Assembly: GCA_023630215.1 (NCBI GenBank)
Contig: JALPRQ010000001.1
Span: forward strand, 682,001-746,000
DNA: 64,000 nt
Reading direction: 5' to 3'
From: Rhodobacteraceae bacterium NBU2976
Lineage (GTDB): Bacteria > Pseudomonadota > Alphaproteobacteria > Rhodobacterales > Rhodobacteraceae
Positions 17,715 through 27,188 of the stretch are shown piece after piece. A model generated the notes under the pieces. The model worked only from the letters and a program-made list of their open reading frames with translations. It was not told where the DNA came from and did no database searches. The position numbers and the translations under genes are program-made. Each line of letters begins with the position of its first letter. Positions within the stretch are counted from its first letter, which is position 1.

Positions 17715-18004
17715 TTTCGGACAAGTTCGAGGTCGTGTTGGATGGGTAAGAACCATGCGCGATTTCGACATCGTGCGTGACCCTGTCAGCGCAGCAGTTG
17801 ATCCCCGCTGGCGGAATTTCAAAACCCTTTGGGCGGGGTCGCGGCCAACGCTTTGAATGGGCAGGCCGTGACCGGGTTCATGATGAAAACCGGGCAGATT
17901 CGAGGTTGCCTTAGCCCATATTCAGATGGTTTAAGACATTGACCAGCGGCGCTGGTTCATGACACAGACATTTTTATACTGATCGTTATCCTTGGTTCCC
18001 GATT
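17715..18004. other. Intergenic stretch, no firm gene
   Basis: A 290-base gap between fabI and the site-2-type protease. A 33-codon frame at 17755-17856 (MRDFDIVRDPVSAAVDP...) has a weak GGGTAAG upstream but no other support. A small stem CCAGC-GGC-GCTGG lies at 17943-17955 without a U run. Confidence 0.35.
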
Positions 18005-18784
18005 TTGACGAATTACATCCTGTCTGCCCTTATTGTCGCGCTAACGTATCTTGTCCTACGAGGGGGGTGGCGACGTCGGTCCAGAACGCTGGACATGAAC
18101 GCGCCGGGCCAAGCGCTGATGCTGGGGGCACTGGCAGTGGCGGCGGCGATGTATTTTTGGGGGATCATGGCGGGTATTGCGCTGATCATCACGGTGATCG
18201 TGCATGAATTTGGCCATGTTGCGGCCTATCGCGTGGCGGGGCATCAGGACGCTACCTTTCGTCTTATCCCGTTGTTTGGTGGGGTGGCCATTTCGAAAAC
18301 CGCCCCGCGCACGGATCTGCATGATTTTTACGTTACGATCATGGGACCGGGCATTTGTCTGGCGCTGATGGCCAGCTCTTATCTTGCGTTTGAAGCGCTT
18401 TACCCTGAAAATTATGAAATCTCCCTGTTTTTCTGGTATGTCTACTCGATCACCGGAATGCTGAACTTCCTGAATCTCCTGCCGCTCTGGCCGTTGGATG
18501 GGGGGCGGATCACGCGGGTTCTGACGCAAACATTCTCGCCCAAGCTGGCCTTTTATCTGACCATCCTGATGTGCATCGTTCTGATCGCTTATGCTGTAAC
18601 AAATCGCCTGTTTTTCATCGCGATTTTTGCGATCTATGCGCTTCAGGGGGCGATGAATATGCCCACTTATCGCACGCGCAAGGGGTTAACGGTCCCGCAA
18701 ATGATCATTGGCACGATCGCTTGGTTCGCCATGTTGGGAGCGTTCTTCCTTGGCGGGCTGCCGTTCCTGATCGGGTTCTTTTAA
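18005..18784 (+). CDS. Site-2-protease-like M50 membrane metallopeptidase
   Basis: A 259-residue membrane protein with about six hydrophobic segments. The zinc motif HEFGH lies in ITVIVHEFGHVAAYRVAG (about residue 70) and the second ligand motif in LLPLWPLDGGRI (NxxPxxPLDGG), both placed as in compact M50B peptidases (SpoIVFB type). No PDZ or CBS domain is seen. Substrate unknown; it stands alone between fabI and a catabolic operon. The frame opens after a stop at 17960 and the only early start is TTG 18005 without a clear ribosome site, so the true start is uncertain. Confidence 0.82.
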   Translation: MTNYILSALIVALTYLVLRGGWRRRSRTLDMNAPGQALMLGALAVAAAMYFWGIMAGIALIITVIVHEFGHVAAYRVAGHQDATFRLIPLFGGVAISKTAPRTDLHDFYVTIMGPGICLALMASSYLAFEALYPENYEISLFFWYVYSITGMLNFLNLLPLWPLDGGRITRVLTQTFSPKLAFYLTILMCIVLIAYAVTNRLFFIAIFAIYALQGAMNMPTYRTRKGLTVPQMIIGTIAWFAMLGAFFLGGLPFLIGFF

Positions 18785-18835
18785 CCGTTCACCTTTGGAT
18801 CAGGCTATGCCAGTCTTCGCCTGAACGGAGGCATC

Positions 18836-19522
18836 ATGATCACTACCTGCATATTTGATGCATATGGCACGTTGCTGGATGTCACCGCCGCCGCCCGTCA
18901 GGCCGCGAGCGAACCGGGGCAGGATGCCCTGGCCGCCCATTGGCCGCAGTTGGCCGAAGTTTGGCGGCGCAAACAGCTGGAATATAGCTGGTTGCGATCC
19001 GTGGCCGGGACACATGTCGATTTCTGGCAGGTGACGCAGGATGGCCTAGACTATGCGTTGGAGGCTGCCGGTCTGGACGATCCGAACCTGCGCGAACGCT
19101 TGCTGGCACTCTATTGGGAACTTGGCGCCTATGCCGAGGTCCCCGCCATGTTGACCGCGTTAAAAGACGCCGGATATGCCACTGGTATTCTGTCTAACGG
19201 GTCTCCAGCGATGCTGGAAGGTGCGGTGCAGTCGGCCGGGATTGCGCCGCTCTTGGACGCGGTTCTGTCTGTCGAAACTGTCGGTGTGTTCAAACCGCAC
19301 CCTTCGGTTTATGACCTTGTCGGCAATCGGTTCGCGACCACCCCGGATCAGGTCCTGTTCGTGTCCTCCAATGGCTGGGACGCCGCCCATGCCGGCGCCT
19401 ATGGCTTTCATACTGTCTGGGTCAATCGCGCGGGGTTGCCGATGGATCGCCTGCCGGGTAAGCCACAGCATGTGATCCCTGATCTGACCTCCATCCCCGA
19501 CCTCGTCCGGAGCCTTCCATGA
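18836..19522 (+). CDS. Haloacid dehalogenase type II-like HAD hydrolase
   Basis: A 228-residue HAD protein. Nucleophile D8 in CIFDAYGTLLDV, then ILSNGSP (about residue 121), the lysine in VFKPHPSVY and the acidic SSNGWDAAHAG follow the order and spacing of (S)-2-haloacid dehalogenases. These enzymes hydrolyse 2-halocarboxylic acids to hydroxy acids, but many close relatives act on other substrates. First of four genes joined by 4-bp overlaps. CGGAGG lies six bases before ATG 18836. Confidence 0.82.
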   Translation: MITTCIFDAYGTLLDVTAAARQAASEPGQDALAAHWPQLAEVWRRKQLEYSWLRSVAGTHVDFWQVTQDGLDYALEAAGLDDPNLRERLLALYWELGAYAEVPAMLTALKDAGYATGILSNGSPAMLEGAVQSAGIAPLLDAVLSVETVGVFKPHPSVYDLVGNRFATTPDQVLFVSSNGWDAAHAGAYGFHTVWVNRAGLPMDRLPGKPQHVIPDLTSIPDLVRSLP

Positions 19523-20487
19523 ATATCGACATGATCCGCGCCGCCAATGACCGTTTGGCCCCTGTTGTGCGGCGCACCCCGCTCTTATCCTCTCCCTTCA
19601 TTGACAAGATTGCCGGGCGACGCGTTTTCGTCAAACCCGAATGCCTGCAACATACCGGCAGCTTCAAATTTCGCGGGGGTTGGGCGGCGTTGTCAGCGAT
19701 GTCACCGGAACAACGCGAACGTGGTGTCATCGCCTATTCTTCTGGCAACCATTCCCAAGGCGTCGCCTATGCCGCCGCACAACATGGCGCACCTGCGGTG
19801 ATTGTCATGCCCTCTGACGCGCCGAAGCTAAAGATTGAAAACACCAAGGCGCTGGGAGCCGAGGTGGTTCTCTATGACCGCGCCAACGAAAACCGCGAGG
19901 AGATCGGTCAAAAGCTGGCGTCGGAGCGCGGGTTAACCCTGATCCGCCCCTATGACGAACCTCAAGTCATTGCAGGGCAGGGCACGGTAGGGTTAGAGAT
20001 TGCAGCCCAAGCGGCCACCGAGGAGGTCGCAAATGCCGACGTGCTGGTCTGTTGCGGGGGTGGGGGGCTATCGTCCGGCATCGCCCTTGCGCTTGCCGCA
20101 GATGCCCCGGGCCTGACGGTGCGCCCGTGTGAACCTTTGGGGTTTGACGACATGGCGCGCTCTCTTGCAAGTGGCACCAAACATCGTAATGCAAATTTGG
20201 GCGGCTCAATCTGTGACGCTATCCTGACACCCGAGCCGGGGGAACTAACCTTCCCGATCCTGCAAAAGCTTTGCGGTCCGGGATTGACGGTCAGCGATCA
20301 GGATGCGCTGAAAGCCGTCGCCCTTGCCTTCCAGCGCCTGAAAATCGTGCTGGAACCCGGCGGTGCTGTCGCGCTCGCTGCCGCTTTGTTCCAACCGGAC
20401 AAGATCCGCGGCGATGCCGTGATTGTCGTTGCGACAGGCGGCAATGTGGATGCTGACATCTTCAAACAAGCTTTGGAAACGCTATGA
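19519..20487 (+). CDS. PLP-dependent serine/threonine-type ammonia-lyase
   Basis: A 322-residue fold-type II PLP enzyme. The Schiff-base lysine is in TGSFKFRGG (about residue 53), the substrate loop in SSGNHSQG and the phosphate-binding loop in CCGGGGLSSG. The length (one catalytic domain, no ACT domain) fits biodegradative threonine dehydratase, serine racemase or threo-3-hydroxyaspartate ammonia-lyase; the sequence alone does not choose. Starts in the stop of the HAD gene (ATGA) and overlaps the next gene by 4 bp, so it should act in the same pathway as two flavoproteins. Confidence 0.85.
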   Translation: MNIDMIRAANDRLAPVVRRTPLLSSPFIDKIAGRRVFVKPECLQHTGSFKFRGGWAALSAMSPEQRERGVIAYSSGNHSQGVAYAAAQHGAPAVIVMPSDAPKLKIENTKALGAEVVLYDRANENREEIGQKLASERGLTLIRPYDEPQVIAGQGTVGLEIAAQAATEEVANADVLVCCGGGGLSSGIALALAADAPGLTVRPCEPLGFDDMARSLASGTKHRNANLGGSICDAILTPEPGELTFPILQKLCGPGLTVSDQDALKAVALAFQRLKIVLEPGGAVALAAALFQPDKIRGDAVIVVATGGNVDADIFKQALETL

Positions 20488-21554
20488 CACATTCCGACAT
20501 TCTCATCATTGGGGGCGGTATTGCAGGTGGTTCTTTGGCGGCGAAAATTGCCCCGCACCGCAGTACAACCCTGTTGGAAGCCGAGGCGAATTTCGGCACC
20601 CATTCGACCGGACGTTCGGCGGCGTTGTGGGAACCGTTCTACGGGCTCGACATTATCCGCAAACTTTGCTGGGCCAGCGAGGCCGAACTGATAACGCGCG
20701 ATGTCCTGTCACCTCGCGGTATCCTGTATCTGCAAGAGGCCGACCGCCCCCGGGACACATTCGAAGATATCCTCAAACAACCCGGCGCTCAGCATCTTGA
20801 TGTTGCGGCAGCACAGGCAATGATCCCGATCCTGCGCGCCGATGCTTTTGTCGAGGCCGCTTACGGCCCCAAAGCACAGGATATTGACGTCGACAAACTG
20901 TTCCAGAGCTTCCTGAAAGAAGCGCGTGCCGCCGGAGCGATGCTGGTCACCAACGCCCGCGTCACGGCGATCAGGCACGAGGCGCATTGGATCGTCGACA
21001 CCCCGGCTGGCACCTTTACCGCCAACACAATCGTAAATGCAGCAGGGGCTTGGGCCGATCAGGTGGCGACCCTTGCGGGCATTACGCCACTTGGGATTCA
21101 ACCGCTCCGCCGCTCGATGGCGCGTATCCCCGCCCCCGGTGGGCATGATATCAGTCGCTGGCCCATGGTCGTGAGTGCCGCCGAGGATTGGTATGCAAAA
21201 CCTGACGCGGGCAAACTGCTGGTCTCGCCTGCCGACGAGGACCCGGTCGCGCCGATGGACGCTTGGCCCGATGATATGGTTTTGGCCGAAGGGATTGCGC
21301 GTTACGAAGCGTTTGTCTCTGAACCCGTCACGCGCGTTGAGCATAGCTGGGCGGGACTGCGCAGCTTCCCGCCCGACCGCACCCCGGCAATTGGTTTTGG
21401 CGGCGAGGGATTCTTCTGGTGCGCGGGACAGGGTGGGTATGGGATCGAAACGTCCTGCGCGCTGTCTGACCTTGGCGCGGCCTTATTGCAAGGCGAGGCC
21501 CCGTCACTGGATCCTGCCATCGTCGCCGCCCTGTCACCTGCCCGTTTCGCATGA
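20484..21554 (+). CDS. FAD-dependent oxidoreductase, D-amino-acid-oxidase family
   Basis: A 356-residue flavoprotein. The FAD-binding start is ILIIGGGIAGGSLAAKIA, followed by EAEANFGTHSTGRSAALW; VNAAGAWADQVATLAGI and the C-terminal WCAGQGGYGIETS are typical of DAO-family (glycine/D-amino acid/sarcosine) oxidoreductases. The substrate is probably an amino acid or amine. Third gene of the -4 overlap operon with the ammonia-lyase; together they suggest breakdown of an unusual amino acid. Confidence 0.86.
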   Translation: MTHSDILIIGGGIAGGSLAAKIAPHRSTTLLEAEANFGTHSTGRSAALWEPFYGLDIIRKLCWASEAELITRDVLSPRGILYLQEADRPRDTFEDILKQPGAQHLDVAAAQAMIPILRADAFVEAAYGPKAQDIDVDKLFQSFLKEARAAGAMLVTNARVTAIRHEAHWIVDTPAGTFTANTIVNAAGAWADQVATLAGITPLGIQPLRRSMARIPAPGGHDISRWPMVVSAAEDWYAKPDAGKLLVSPADEDPVAPMDAWPDDMVLAEGIARYEAFVSEPVTRVEHSWAGLRSFPPDRTPAIGFGGEGFFWCAGQGGYGIETSCALSDLGAALLQGEAPSLDPAIVAALSPARFA

Positions 21555-22702
21555 CCGACGCGCTGATCATCGGGGCTGGCCCCGCAGGTCTGATGGCAGC
21601 CGAAGCGTTGAACAGCGCCGGAATTCGTCCCGTGATCGCAGATGCAAAACCGTCGGTTGGACGCAAGCTGTTGATGGCCGGAAAGTCGGGGCTAAACTTG
21701 ACCAAGGACGAGCCATTTGAAACCTTTCTAAGCGCTTATGGCGAGGCCGCCGATTGGCTGGCGCCAATGCTGCGCGCCTTTGGGCCGGATCAGGTGAAGG
21801 ACTGGGCGCGGGACTTGGGGCAGGAGGTGTTTACCGGCTCGTCAGGCCGGGTGTTCCCGAACTCCATGAAAGCGTCTCCCTTGCTACGCGCATGGCTGCG
21901 TCGCCTTGATGCCGACATCCGCCCACGCTGGCGCTGGATGGGCTGGGACGGGGACGGCGTACGGTTTGAAACACCAGACGGCCCGCAATCCTTGTATCCA
22001 AAGGTCACGATACTGGCGCTTGGTGGCGCAAGCTGGTCGCGGCTGGGATCGGATGGCAAATGGTCACAGCATATCGACATCGCCTCGTTTCAACCTTCAA
22101 ACATGGGGTTTCGGCGGGGGTGGTCGGAACATATGACAAAATATTTTGGCGCGCCCGTAAAGCCGGTGAGATTGACGGTTGGCAATCGGGTGGTCGAAGG
22201 CGAATTTGTCGTTACCGCCAAAGGCATCGAAGGCAGTGCGATCTATGCGATGTCGGGGGCGCTGCGGGATGGCGGGGCATTGGTGCTGGACCTTCTGCCC
22301 GGCTTGACCGAGGCCGAAGTGGCAAGACGGTTGGCCAAGCCGCGCGGCAAAACCAGCCTGTCCAACCATTTGCGTAAAGCGTTGGGGCTGACCGGGGTCA
22401 AGGCGGCACTGTTGCGCGAAGTCGGGCAATTGCCACATGGCAATTTGTTGGCCGCACGGATCAAATCGCTCCCACTTGACCTCGATGGCCCCGCCCCGAT
22501 TGACGAGGCGATCTCGACCGCTGGCGGAGTGCGGCGCACAGACCTGAGCGACATGCTTATGCTGATTGAACGCCCCGGGACCTATTGTGCGGGCGAGATG
22601 CTGGACTGGGATGCCCCGACCGGCGGCTATCTGATGACGGCTTGCCTTGCAACCGGGCGATGGGCAGGGACGGCGGCGGCACGGGACTTGCAACAACGAT
22701 AG
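21551..22702 (+). CDS. HI0933/YhiN-family flavoprotein
   Basis: A 383-residue NAD(P)/FAD-binding protein. The start LIIGAGPAGLMAAEAL, the family motif GRKLLMAGKSGLNLT and SSGRVFPNSMKA mark the HI0933/TIGR03862 group, whose exact reaction is unknown. The C-terminal CAGEMLDWDAPTGGY is the second FAD contact region. Last gene of the four-gene operon, overlapping the DAO-family gene by 4 bp. Confidence 0.86.
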   Translation: MTDALIIGAGPAGLMAAEALNSAGIRPVIADAKPSVGRKLLMAGKSGLNLTKDEPFETFLSAYGEAADWLAPMLRAFGPDQVKDWARDLGQEVFTGSSGRVFPNSMKASPLLRAWLRRLDADIRPRWRWMGWDGDGVRFETPDGPQSLYPKVTILALGGASWSRLGSDGKWSQHIDIASFQPSNMGFRRGWSEHMTKYFGAPVKPVRLTVGNRVVEGEFVVTAKGIEGSAIYAMSGALRDGGALVLDLLPGLTEAEVARRLAKPRGKTSLSNHLRKALGLTGVKAALLREVGQLPHGNLLAARIKSLPLDLDGPAPIDEAISTAGGVRRTDLSDMLMLIERPGTYCAGEMLDWDAPTGGYLMTACLATGRWAGTAAARDLQQR

Positions 22703-22765
22703 AACTGTCAGCCCTAATGACGGGTGTATGATATCGGTAACATACTGATATTATGAGACATTCAA

Positions 22766-22785
22766 GAATTGCCACGCGGCAATTC
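22766..22785. terminator. Hairpin between convergent genes
   Basis: GAATTGCC-ACGC-GGCAATTC is a perfect 8-bp stem with a 4-base loop between the flavoprotein operon and holA, whose 3' ends face each other. Neither flank has a long T run, so bidirectional termination is likely but not certain. Confidence 0.6.
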
Positions 22786-22797
22786 CAGCGCTGCCCA

Positions 22798-23820
22798 TCA
22801 GCCGGGATACATCATCGCAATGCGGATGAATGCCCGTTCCATCAAGGCCATGGGCGGTGCGGCCGAGCTGCTGCGCAGTTGCAAATCCGTGTCGGCCAGC
22901 AGCTTCAACGCGGCTTCCAGCCGCGGTCCCCCCCAGCTTCGGGCCTGGCGCAACATGATGTCACGGCGCGGTCCGAAAATTGGCGGACGCGCCTTTGCCA
23001 GCGCAGCCTCGGGTCCCGAGTCTGACGTGGCCGCAGCATGTAACAGGCGAAAATGGCGGGTCGCGGAAATGCACAGGGTGGTGGGATTGACACCCTGGCC
23101 GGCCAGCCGATGCATCAAGGGCACGACCGCCCCGGATTGCCCGCTGGCAGCGGCGTGAATGGCGTCATCCAACTCGGCCTCGATCGTGGCGGGTGTGCAA
23201 TTCAGGATATCTTCGGACACGACCGGAGTTGGATCATTGTATTTATAGAGGGCAAGTTTTTCCAAGGTCTGGCGAAAATCCCCGGGATCAAGGGCGCGCG
23301 ACAGATTGGTCAGGTCGGTCATGGCGGCCGGATCGATTTGGATCAGTCCGGCTTTGGTCAGTTCAGCTTCGATCTCGTCGCGAGAGGGCGGGTCGTCATA
23401 AATGCCAATAGCAACTGCGGAACCGCTTCCCTCGAAAGTTTTGCGCAAGGCGGAACGGGCATTCAGCATTCCCGCCGTGACCACCAGCATGGCATCCCCC
23501 GTTTGCCAGTCTTCAAGCGCAGAGGCAAAGGCTTTGGCAAGGCTGTCGGTCGCCTCTTCGATCAGGACCACGCGTTGTCCGGGAAAGAACCCGGTGGCTT
23601 TCATCGCATCAATCAGCGCGGCGGAGTCTTTGCGCAGGTCAGCACCATTTAGGCGGGTCAAGCGCATTTCATCGTCCCCTGCGGGACCGACCAGACGCTT
23701 GACCAGATCCTGACGCTTCAGCGCGACGCGCATCGCGTCCGCCCCATAAAGCAGAATCGCGGCTCGTCCTGTGTCCGGGGAGGTCAGAAACCGGGCCGCG
23801 TCACGGGCGTTCAGTTTCAC
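22798..23820 (-). CDS. holA: DNA polymerase III delta subunit
   Basis: A 340-residue clamp-loader delta subunit. The N-terminal [31 protein letters not shown] and RLNGADLRKDSAAL, followed by VVLIEEATD, are the degenerate AAA+ pattern of HolA; the C-terminal part (LYKYNDPTPVVSEDI, LHAAATSDSGPEAALAKARPP) fits the collar domain. It opens the beta clamp during loading at the fork. Its start overlaps the stop of lptE by 4 bp; leuS-lptE-holA is a common alphaproteobacterial order. Confidence 0.9.
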   Translation of the reverse strand: MKLNARDAARFLTSPDTGRAAILLYGADAMRVALKRQDLVKRLVGPAGDDEMRLTRLNGADLRKDSAALIDAMKATGFFPGQRVVLIEEATDSLAKAFASALEDWQTGDAMLVVTAGMLNARSALRKTFEGSGSAVAIGIYDDPPSRDEIEAELTKAGLIQIDPAAMTDLTNLSRALDPGDFRQTLEKLALYKYNDPTPVVSEDILNCTPATIEAELDDAIHAAASGQSGAVVPLMHRLAGQGVNPTTLCISATRHFRLLHAAATSDSGPEAALAKARPPIFGPRRDIMLRQARSWGGPRLEAALKLLADTDLQLRSSSAAPPMALMERAFIRIAMMYPG

Positions 23821-24311
23821 GACAACCAGCTTTCGGCGCTGATCGCCAATTGCGTGGTGATCTTGTCGGCAAGAGTGACCGACAGGCGGCGATACGCATC
23901 CTGTTCCGCGACACGTGTCGCATAGGCGTTGGCGGTCGCATTATAGGCCGTCAGTGCCGAGACCGTGCCCGAGGTGGCGATCACGCCGTTCAGGTCGGTG
24001 AGGGCATAGTTCGCGACGCCTGAAAGATTGTATCGGGTGATCGACCCGTCGGGCGTTATCGCCAGCCCCTTGCGTTCAATCTGCAAATCTACGTCCAGAC
24101 GGTGGGTCGCGTTGACCGCGCGACCAAGGTTCGTTTCCAACTCCTCGCGCATCTGAAACCCGCTGAGGTCGGTGAACTCGCCAAGGGCAATCCGCCCCTG
24201 CATGGCATCTGCCGCGGTGCCGTCACCATAGATGGGGCGAAAGCCGCAAGCGGACAAGGCCAGCGGGGCGGCCAGAACGGTCAGGAATTTTCGGCGGTCA
24301 GATGACAACAT
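23817..24311 (-). CDS. lptE: LPS assembly lipoprotein LptE
   Basis: A 164-residue lipoprotein. The signal peptide carries an N-terminal RRKF and lipobox LSAC with the lipidated Cys at about residue 21, followed by GFRPIYG, the hallmark of LptE (RlpB). It plugs the LptD barrel that puts lipopolysaccharide in the outer membrane. It overlaps the end of leuS by 14 bp and holA by 4 bp, so the three are one transcription unit. Confidence 0.9.
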   Translation of the reverse strand: MLSSDRRKFLTVLAAPLALSACGFRPIYGDGTAADAMQGRIALGEFTDLSGFQMREELETNLGRAVNATHRLDVDLQIERKGLAITPDGSITRYNLSGVANYALTDLNGVIATSGTVSALTAYNATANAYATRVAEQDAYRRLSVTLADKITTQLAISAESWLS

Positions 24312-26871
24312 TAACGATTCGTCCCGGCACCACGATCAGCTTTTTCGGGGCGCTACCCTCCAGCGCCTTGATCACAGCTTGATCCGCCAGCACGATTTTT
24401 TCAACCGCCTCTTTGCTCGCGTCCTTGGCGACCACGATTTCCGACTTGCGTTTGCCGTTGATCTGGATTGGCAGTGTGACGGTGTCGTCCACCAGAAGGC
24501 TTTCATCAAGGTCCGGCCAATCGGCGGTTGTGACCATGCTTTCCCCGCCCAGATGTTCCCAAACCTCCTCGGCCACATGGGGCGTGAAGGGCATCATCAG
24601 TTGGGCCAGCACCTTCATCGCCGCGATTTTATCGGTGCGGGTGGCATCCGATTTCTGGATCGCGTTGGTCAGCTGATAAAGCGCGGCGACGGATTTATTG
24701 AAGGCAAAGCCTTCGATCCCTTCGGTCACGTCATGGATGGCGCGGGCGGTCGCTTTCTTCAGGGCCAGCCCCTCCTCAACGCCCTTGGGCGTTTCGTCGG
24801 GGCTTTGGCTGACCTCGTCAGCCAGTCGCCAGACGCGCTGGAGGTGTTTCCATGCGGCCTCGGCCCCGGCGGCTGTCCATTCAACATCGCGATCGGGTGG
24901 GCTGTCGGACATGACGAACCAGCGGGCGGTGTCGGCGCCATATTGGTCGATGATGTCTTCGGGATCGACGACGTTTTTCTTCGACTTCGACATTTTGATG
25001 ATCGGGCCGATGGTGACGGGTTCGCCCGTTTCGCGAAGCGTTGCGCCGGTCGAGGTGCGAATGACCTCGTCAGGGGAACGCCAGATGACGCGGTCACCGC
25101 CTTTGGGATGTGGTGTCGAATAGGTTTCGTGCGTCACCATGCCTTGGGTGAACAGGGCGTTGAACGGTTCAATCGCCTTTTTCGGCAGGTGACCGGTTTT
25201 TTCCATCGCACGGGCAAAGAAGCGGGAATAGAGCAGGTGGAGGATCGCGTGTTCGATCCCGCCGATATATTGATCGACATTCATCCAGTAGTCCGCGTCC
25301 GCCATATTCGTCGGCGTGTCGGCGTGAGGCGCGGTGAAGCGGGCGAAATACCATGACGAATCGACAAACGTGTCCATTGTGTCGGTCTCGCGTTTCGCAG
25401 CCGCACCACATTTCGGGCAAGGCGTATCGCGCCATGTTGGGTGCCGGTCCAGTGGGTTGCCGGGTTTGTCGAAACTGACATCCTCGGGTAGTTTGACGGG
25501 GAGGTTTTCCTTTTTCTCCGGCACGACACCGCAGGTTTCGCAGTGAACGACCGGAATCGGGCAGCCCCAGTAGCGTTGGCGCGACAGGCCCCAATCACGC
25601 AGGCGATACTTGGTGACGCCTTTGCCGTAACCATTGTCCTCGGCATGTTTGATGGCGCGGGCGACGGCCTCGTCGCCGGTCATCACGTCGGTACCGACAT
25701 GGGAGTGCACATATTGCACCTTGTCGGATTTGGCAGGGACATAGGCGTCGGTGATTACGCGCGCGTCGGAACCAATCGCGGCATAGGTGTCGATCACCGG
25801 CAGGTCGTATTTCCGGGCGAAATCCAAGTCGCGCTGGTCATGCGCCGGGCAGCCGAAAATCGCACCAGTGCCGTAATCCATCAGGATGAAGTTGGCGATA
25901 TAGACGGGCAGCCGCCAATCAGGATCCAGCGGATGGGTGACGGTGATGCCGGTGTCCATGCCCTTCTTCTCGGCCGTCTGAAGCGCCTCCTCGGTCGTGT
26001 CCATCTGGCGGCATTCTTTGACGAAAGCGGCCAGTTCCGGATTGTTCCTCTCCAGTGCTTTGGCCAGAGGGTGATCCGGCGAGATGGCGCAGAAGCTGGC
26101 GCCCATCAGCGTGTCGGGGCGGGTTGTATAGACGTCGATCTGGTCAAACCCGGCGGGCGCGCCGTTGGTTTGGAACGCGAATTCCAGCCCCTGTGACTTG
26201 CCGATCCAGTTCTTCTGCATCAGGCGGACTTTTTCCGGCCAGTCCTTCAAACCATCGATGGCGTCCAGCAGTTCCTCGGCATAATCGCTGATCTTGAAGA
26301 ACCATTGCGTCAGTTCCTTACGCTCCACCAACGCGCCAGACCGCCAGCCGCGACCGTTTTCGACCTGCTCGTTCGCCAGAACGGTCATATCGACCGGGTC
26401 CCAGTTGACGACGGCATTCTTGCGATAGATCAGTCCAGCCTCGAGAAAATCGAGGAACAGCGCCTGTTGTTGACCGTAATAGTCCAGATCACAGGTGGCG
26501 AATTCGCGGGTCCAGTCGAGGCTGAACCCCAGCGGCTTCATCTGCGCCTTCATCTGGGCGATATTCTGATAGGTCCATGTGCCGGGGTGGGTGTTATTGT
26601 CCATGGCGGCGTTTTCGGCGGGCATGCCGAACGCGTCCCAGCCCATCGGGTGGAGGACGTTGAACCCGGCGGCTTTCTTATACCGCGCCACAACATCGCC
26701 CATCGTGTAGTTGCGCACATGGCCAATATGGATGCGGCCCGAGGGGTAGGGGAACATTTCGAGCACGTAGAATTTGTCTTTCGACTCATCGCGTTCGGCT
26801 TTGAAAACCTGCGATGATTCCCAGGCTTTCTGCCATTTCGGTTCGGCGACTCGGGCATTGTATCGTGACAC
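24298..26871 (-). CDS. leuS: Leucyl-tRNA synthetase
   Basis: An 857-residue class I synthetase charging tRNA-Leu. HIGH-type motif in [15 protein letters not shown] (about residue 48), KMSKS in [15 protein letters not shown] (about 620), the editing domain between them (including [11 protein letters not shown]), and zinc-ligand-like CETCGVV and CPKCGAA pairs are all visible. The frame starts at GTG 26871; AAGGGA lies eight bases upstream and supports it. The mRNA leader has an unusual fold that could cover this site (see the regulatory entry). Confidence 0.96.
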   Translation of the reverse strand: MSRYNARVAEPKWQKAWESSQVFKAERDESKDKFYVLEMFPYPSGRIHIGHVRNYTMGDVVARYKKAAGFNVLHPMGWDAFGMPAENAAMDNNTHPGTWTYQNIAQMKAQMKPLGFSLDWTREFATCDLDYYGQQQALFLDFLEAGLIYRKNAVVNWDPVDMTVLANEQVENGRGWRSGALVERKELTQWFFKISDYAEELLDAIDGLKDWPEKVRLMQKNWIGKSQGLEFAFQTNGAPAGFDQIDVYTTRPDTLMGASFCAISPDHPLAKALERNNPELAAFVKECRQMDTTEEALQTAEKKGMDTGITVTHPLDPDWRLPVYIANFILMDYGTGAIFGCPAHDQRDLDFARKYDLPVIDTYAAIGSDARVITDAYVPAKSDKVQYVHSHVGTDVMTGDEAVARAIKHAEDNGYGKGVTKYRLRDWGLSRQRYWGCPIPVVHCETCGVVPEKKENLPVKLPEDVSFDKPGNPLDRHPTWRDTPCPKCGAAAKRETDTMDTFVDSSWYFARFTAPHADTPTNMADADYWMNVDQYIGGIEHAILHLLYSRFFARAMEKTGHLPKKAIEPFNALFTQGMVTHETYSTPHPKGGDRVIWRSPDEVIRTSTGATLRETGEPVTIGPIIKMSKSKKNVVDPEDIIDQYGADTARWFVMSDSPPDRDVEWTAAGAEAAWKHLQRVWRLADEVSQSPDETPKGVEEGLALKKATARAIHDVTEGIEGFAFNKSVAALYQLTNAIQKSDATRTDKIAAMKVLAQLMMPFTPHVAEEVWEHLGGESMVTTADWPDLDESLLVDDTVTLPIQINGKRKSEIVVAKDASKEAVEKIVLADQAVIKALEGSAPKKLIVVPGRIVNVVI

Positions 26872-26978
26872 GTATCGATTCCCTTATTCCCAATCGGGCA
26901 CGTGGTCGCACCCGCATATCGCTGCGATAACCAGAATCACCTTAAAGCTCAATGAAATAAGGGATACAGGCCTTTACG
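26872..26978 (-). promoter_or_regulatory. Structured leader RNA before leuS
   Basis: On the minus strand, TCCCTTATT (26964-26956) near the expected mRNA start pairs with AATAAGGGA (26888-26880), which contains the leuS ribosome site AAGGGA. Within this outer 9-bp stem lie CGGGTGCG-ACCA-CGTGCCCG (26914-26895; 8 bp with two wobbles, 4-base loop) and the palindrome TATCGC-A-GCGATA (26929-26917). The whole can fold as a branched element hiding the Shine-Dalgarno sequence. No leader peptide rich in leucine and no T-box pattern was seen. Confidence 0.45.
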
Positions 26979-26984
26979 GTCTGC

Positions 26985-27013
26985 TAACTATCCTGTCGTA
27001 AAAATACGCTCAA
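26985..27013 (-). promoter_or_regulatory. Candidate leuS promoter
   Basis: TTGAGC (-35, 27013-27008) and TAGTTA (-10, 26990-26985) with a 17-bp spacer on the minus strand. A start about seven bases downstream (near 26978) gives a leader of about 107 bases that contains all arms of the structured element. Confidence 0.45.
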
Positions 27014-27188
27014 GGGCTTTCGACGGCAATGCGCGTGTCATTAGTGTGACATCTGTGCACCACTTGGCAAAACATCGCTGCATTTGATTTAGGATCGCTT
27101 GACCAAAACGGCTGGTTGGGCGAAACCACATCCACGCCTTGCTGGGCAACCGGTCATAGGTGACTCTTTTAACTAACGAGGGAAAACG

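Noticed and set aside
17943-17955. Possible terminator of the fab operon
   Set aside because: The stem CCAGC-GGC-GCTGG is only 5 bp with a 3-base loop, lies 230 bp after fabI and has no U run.
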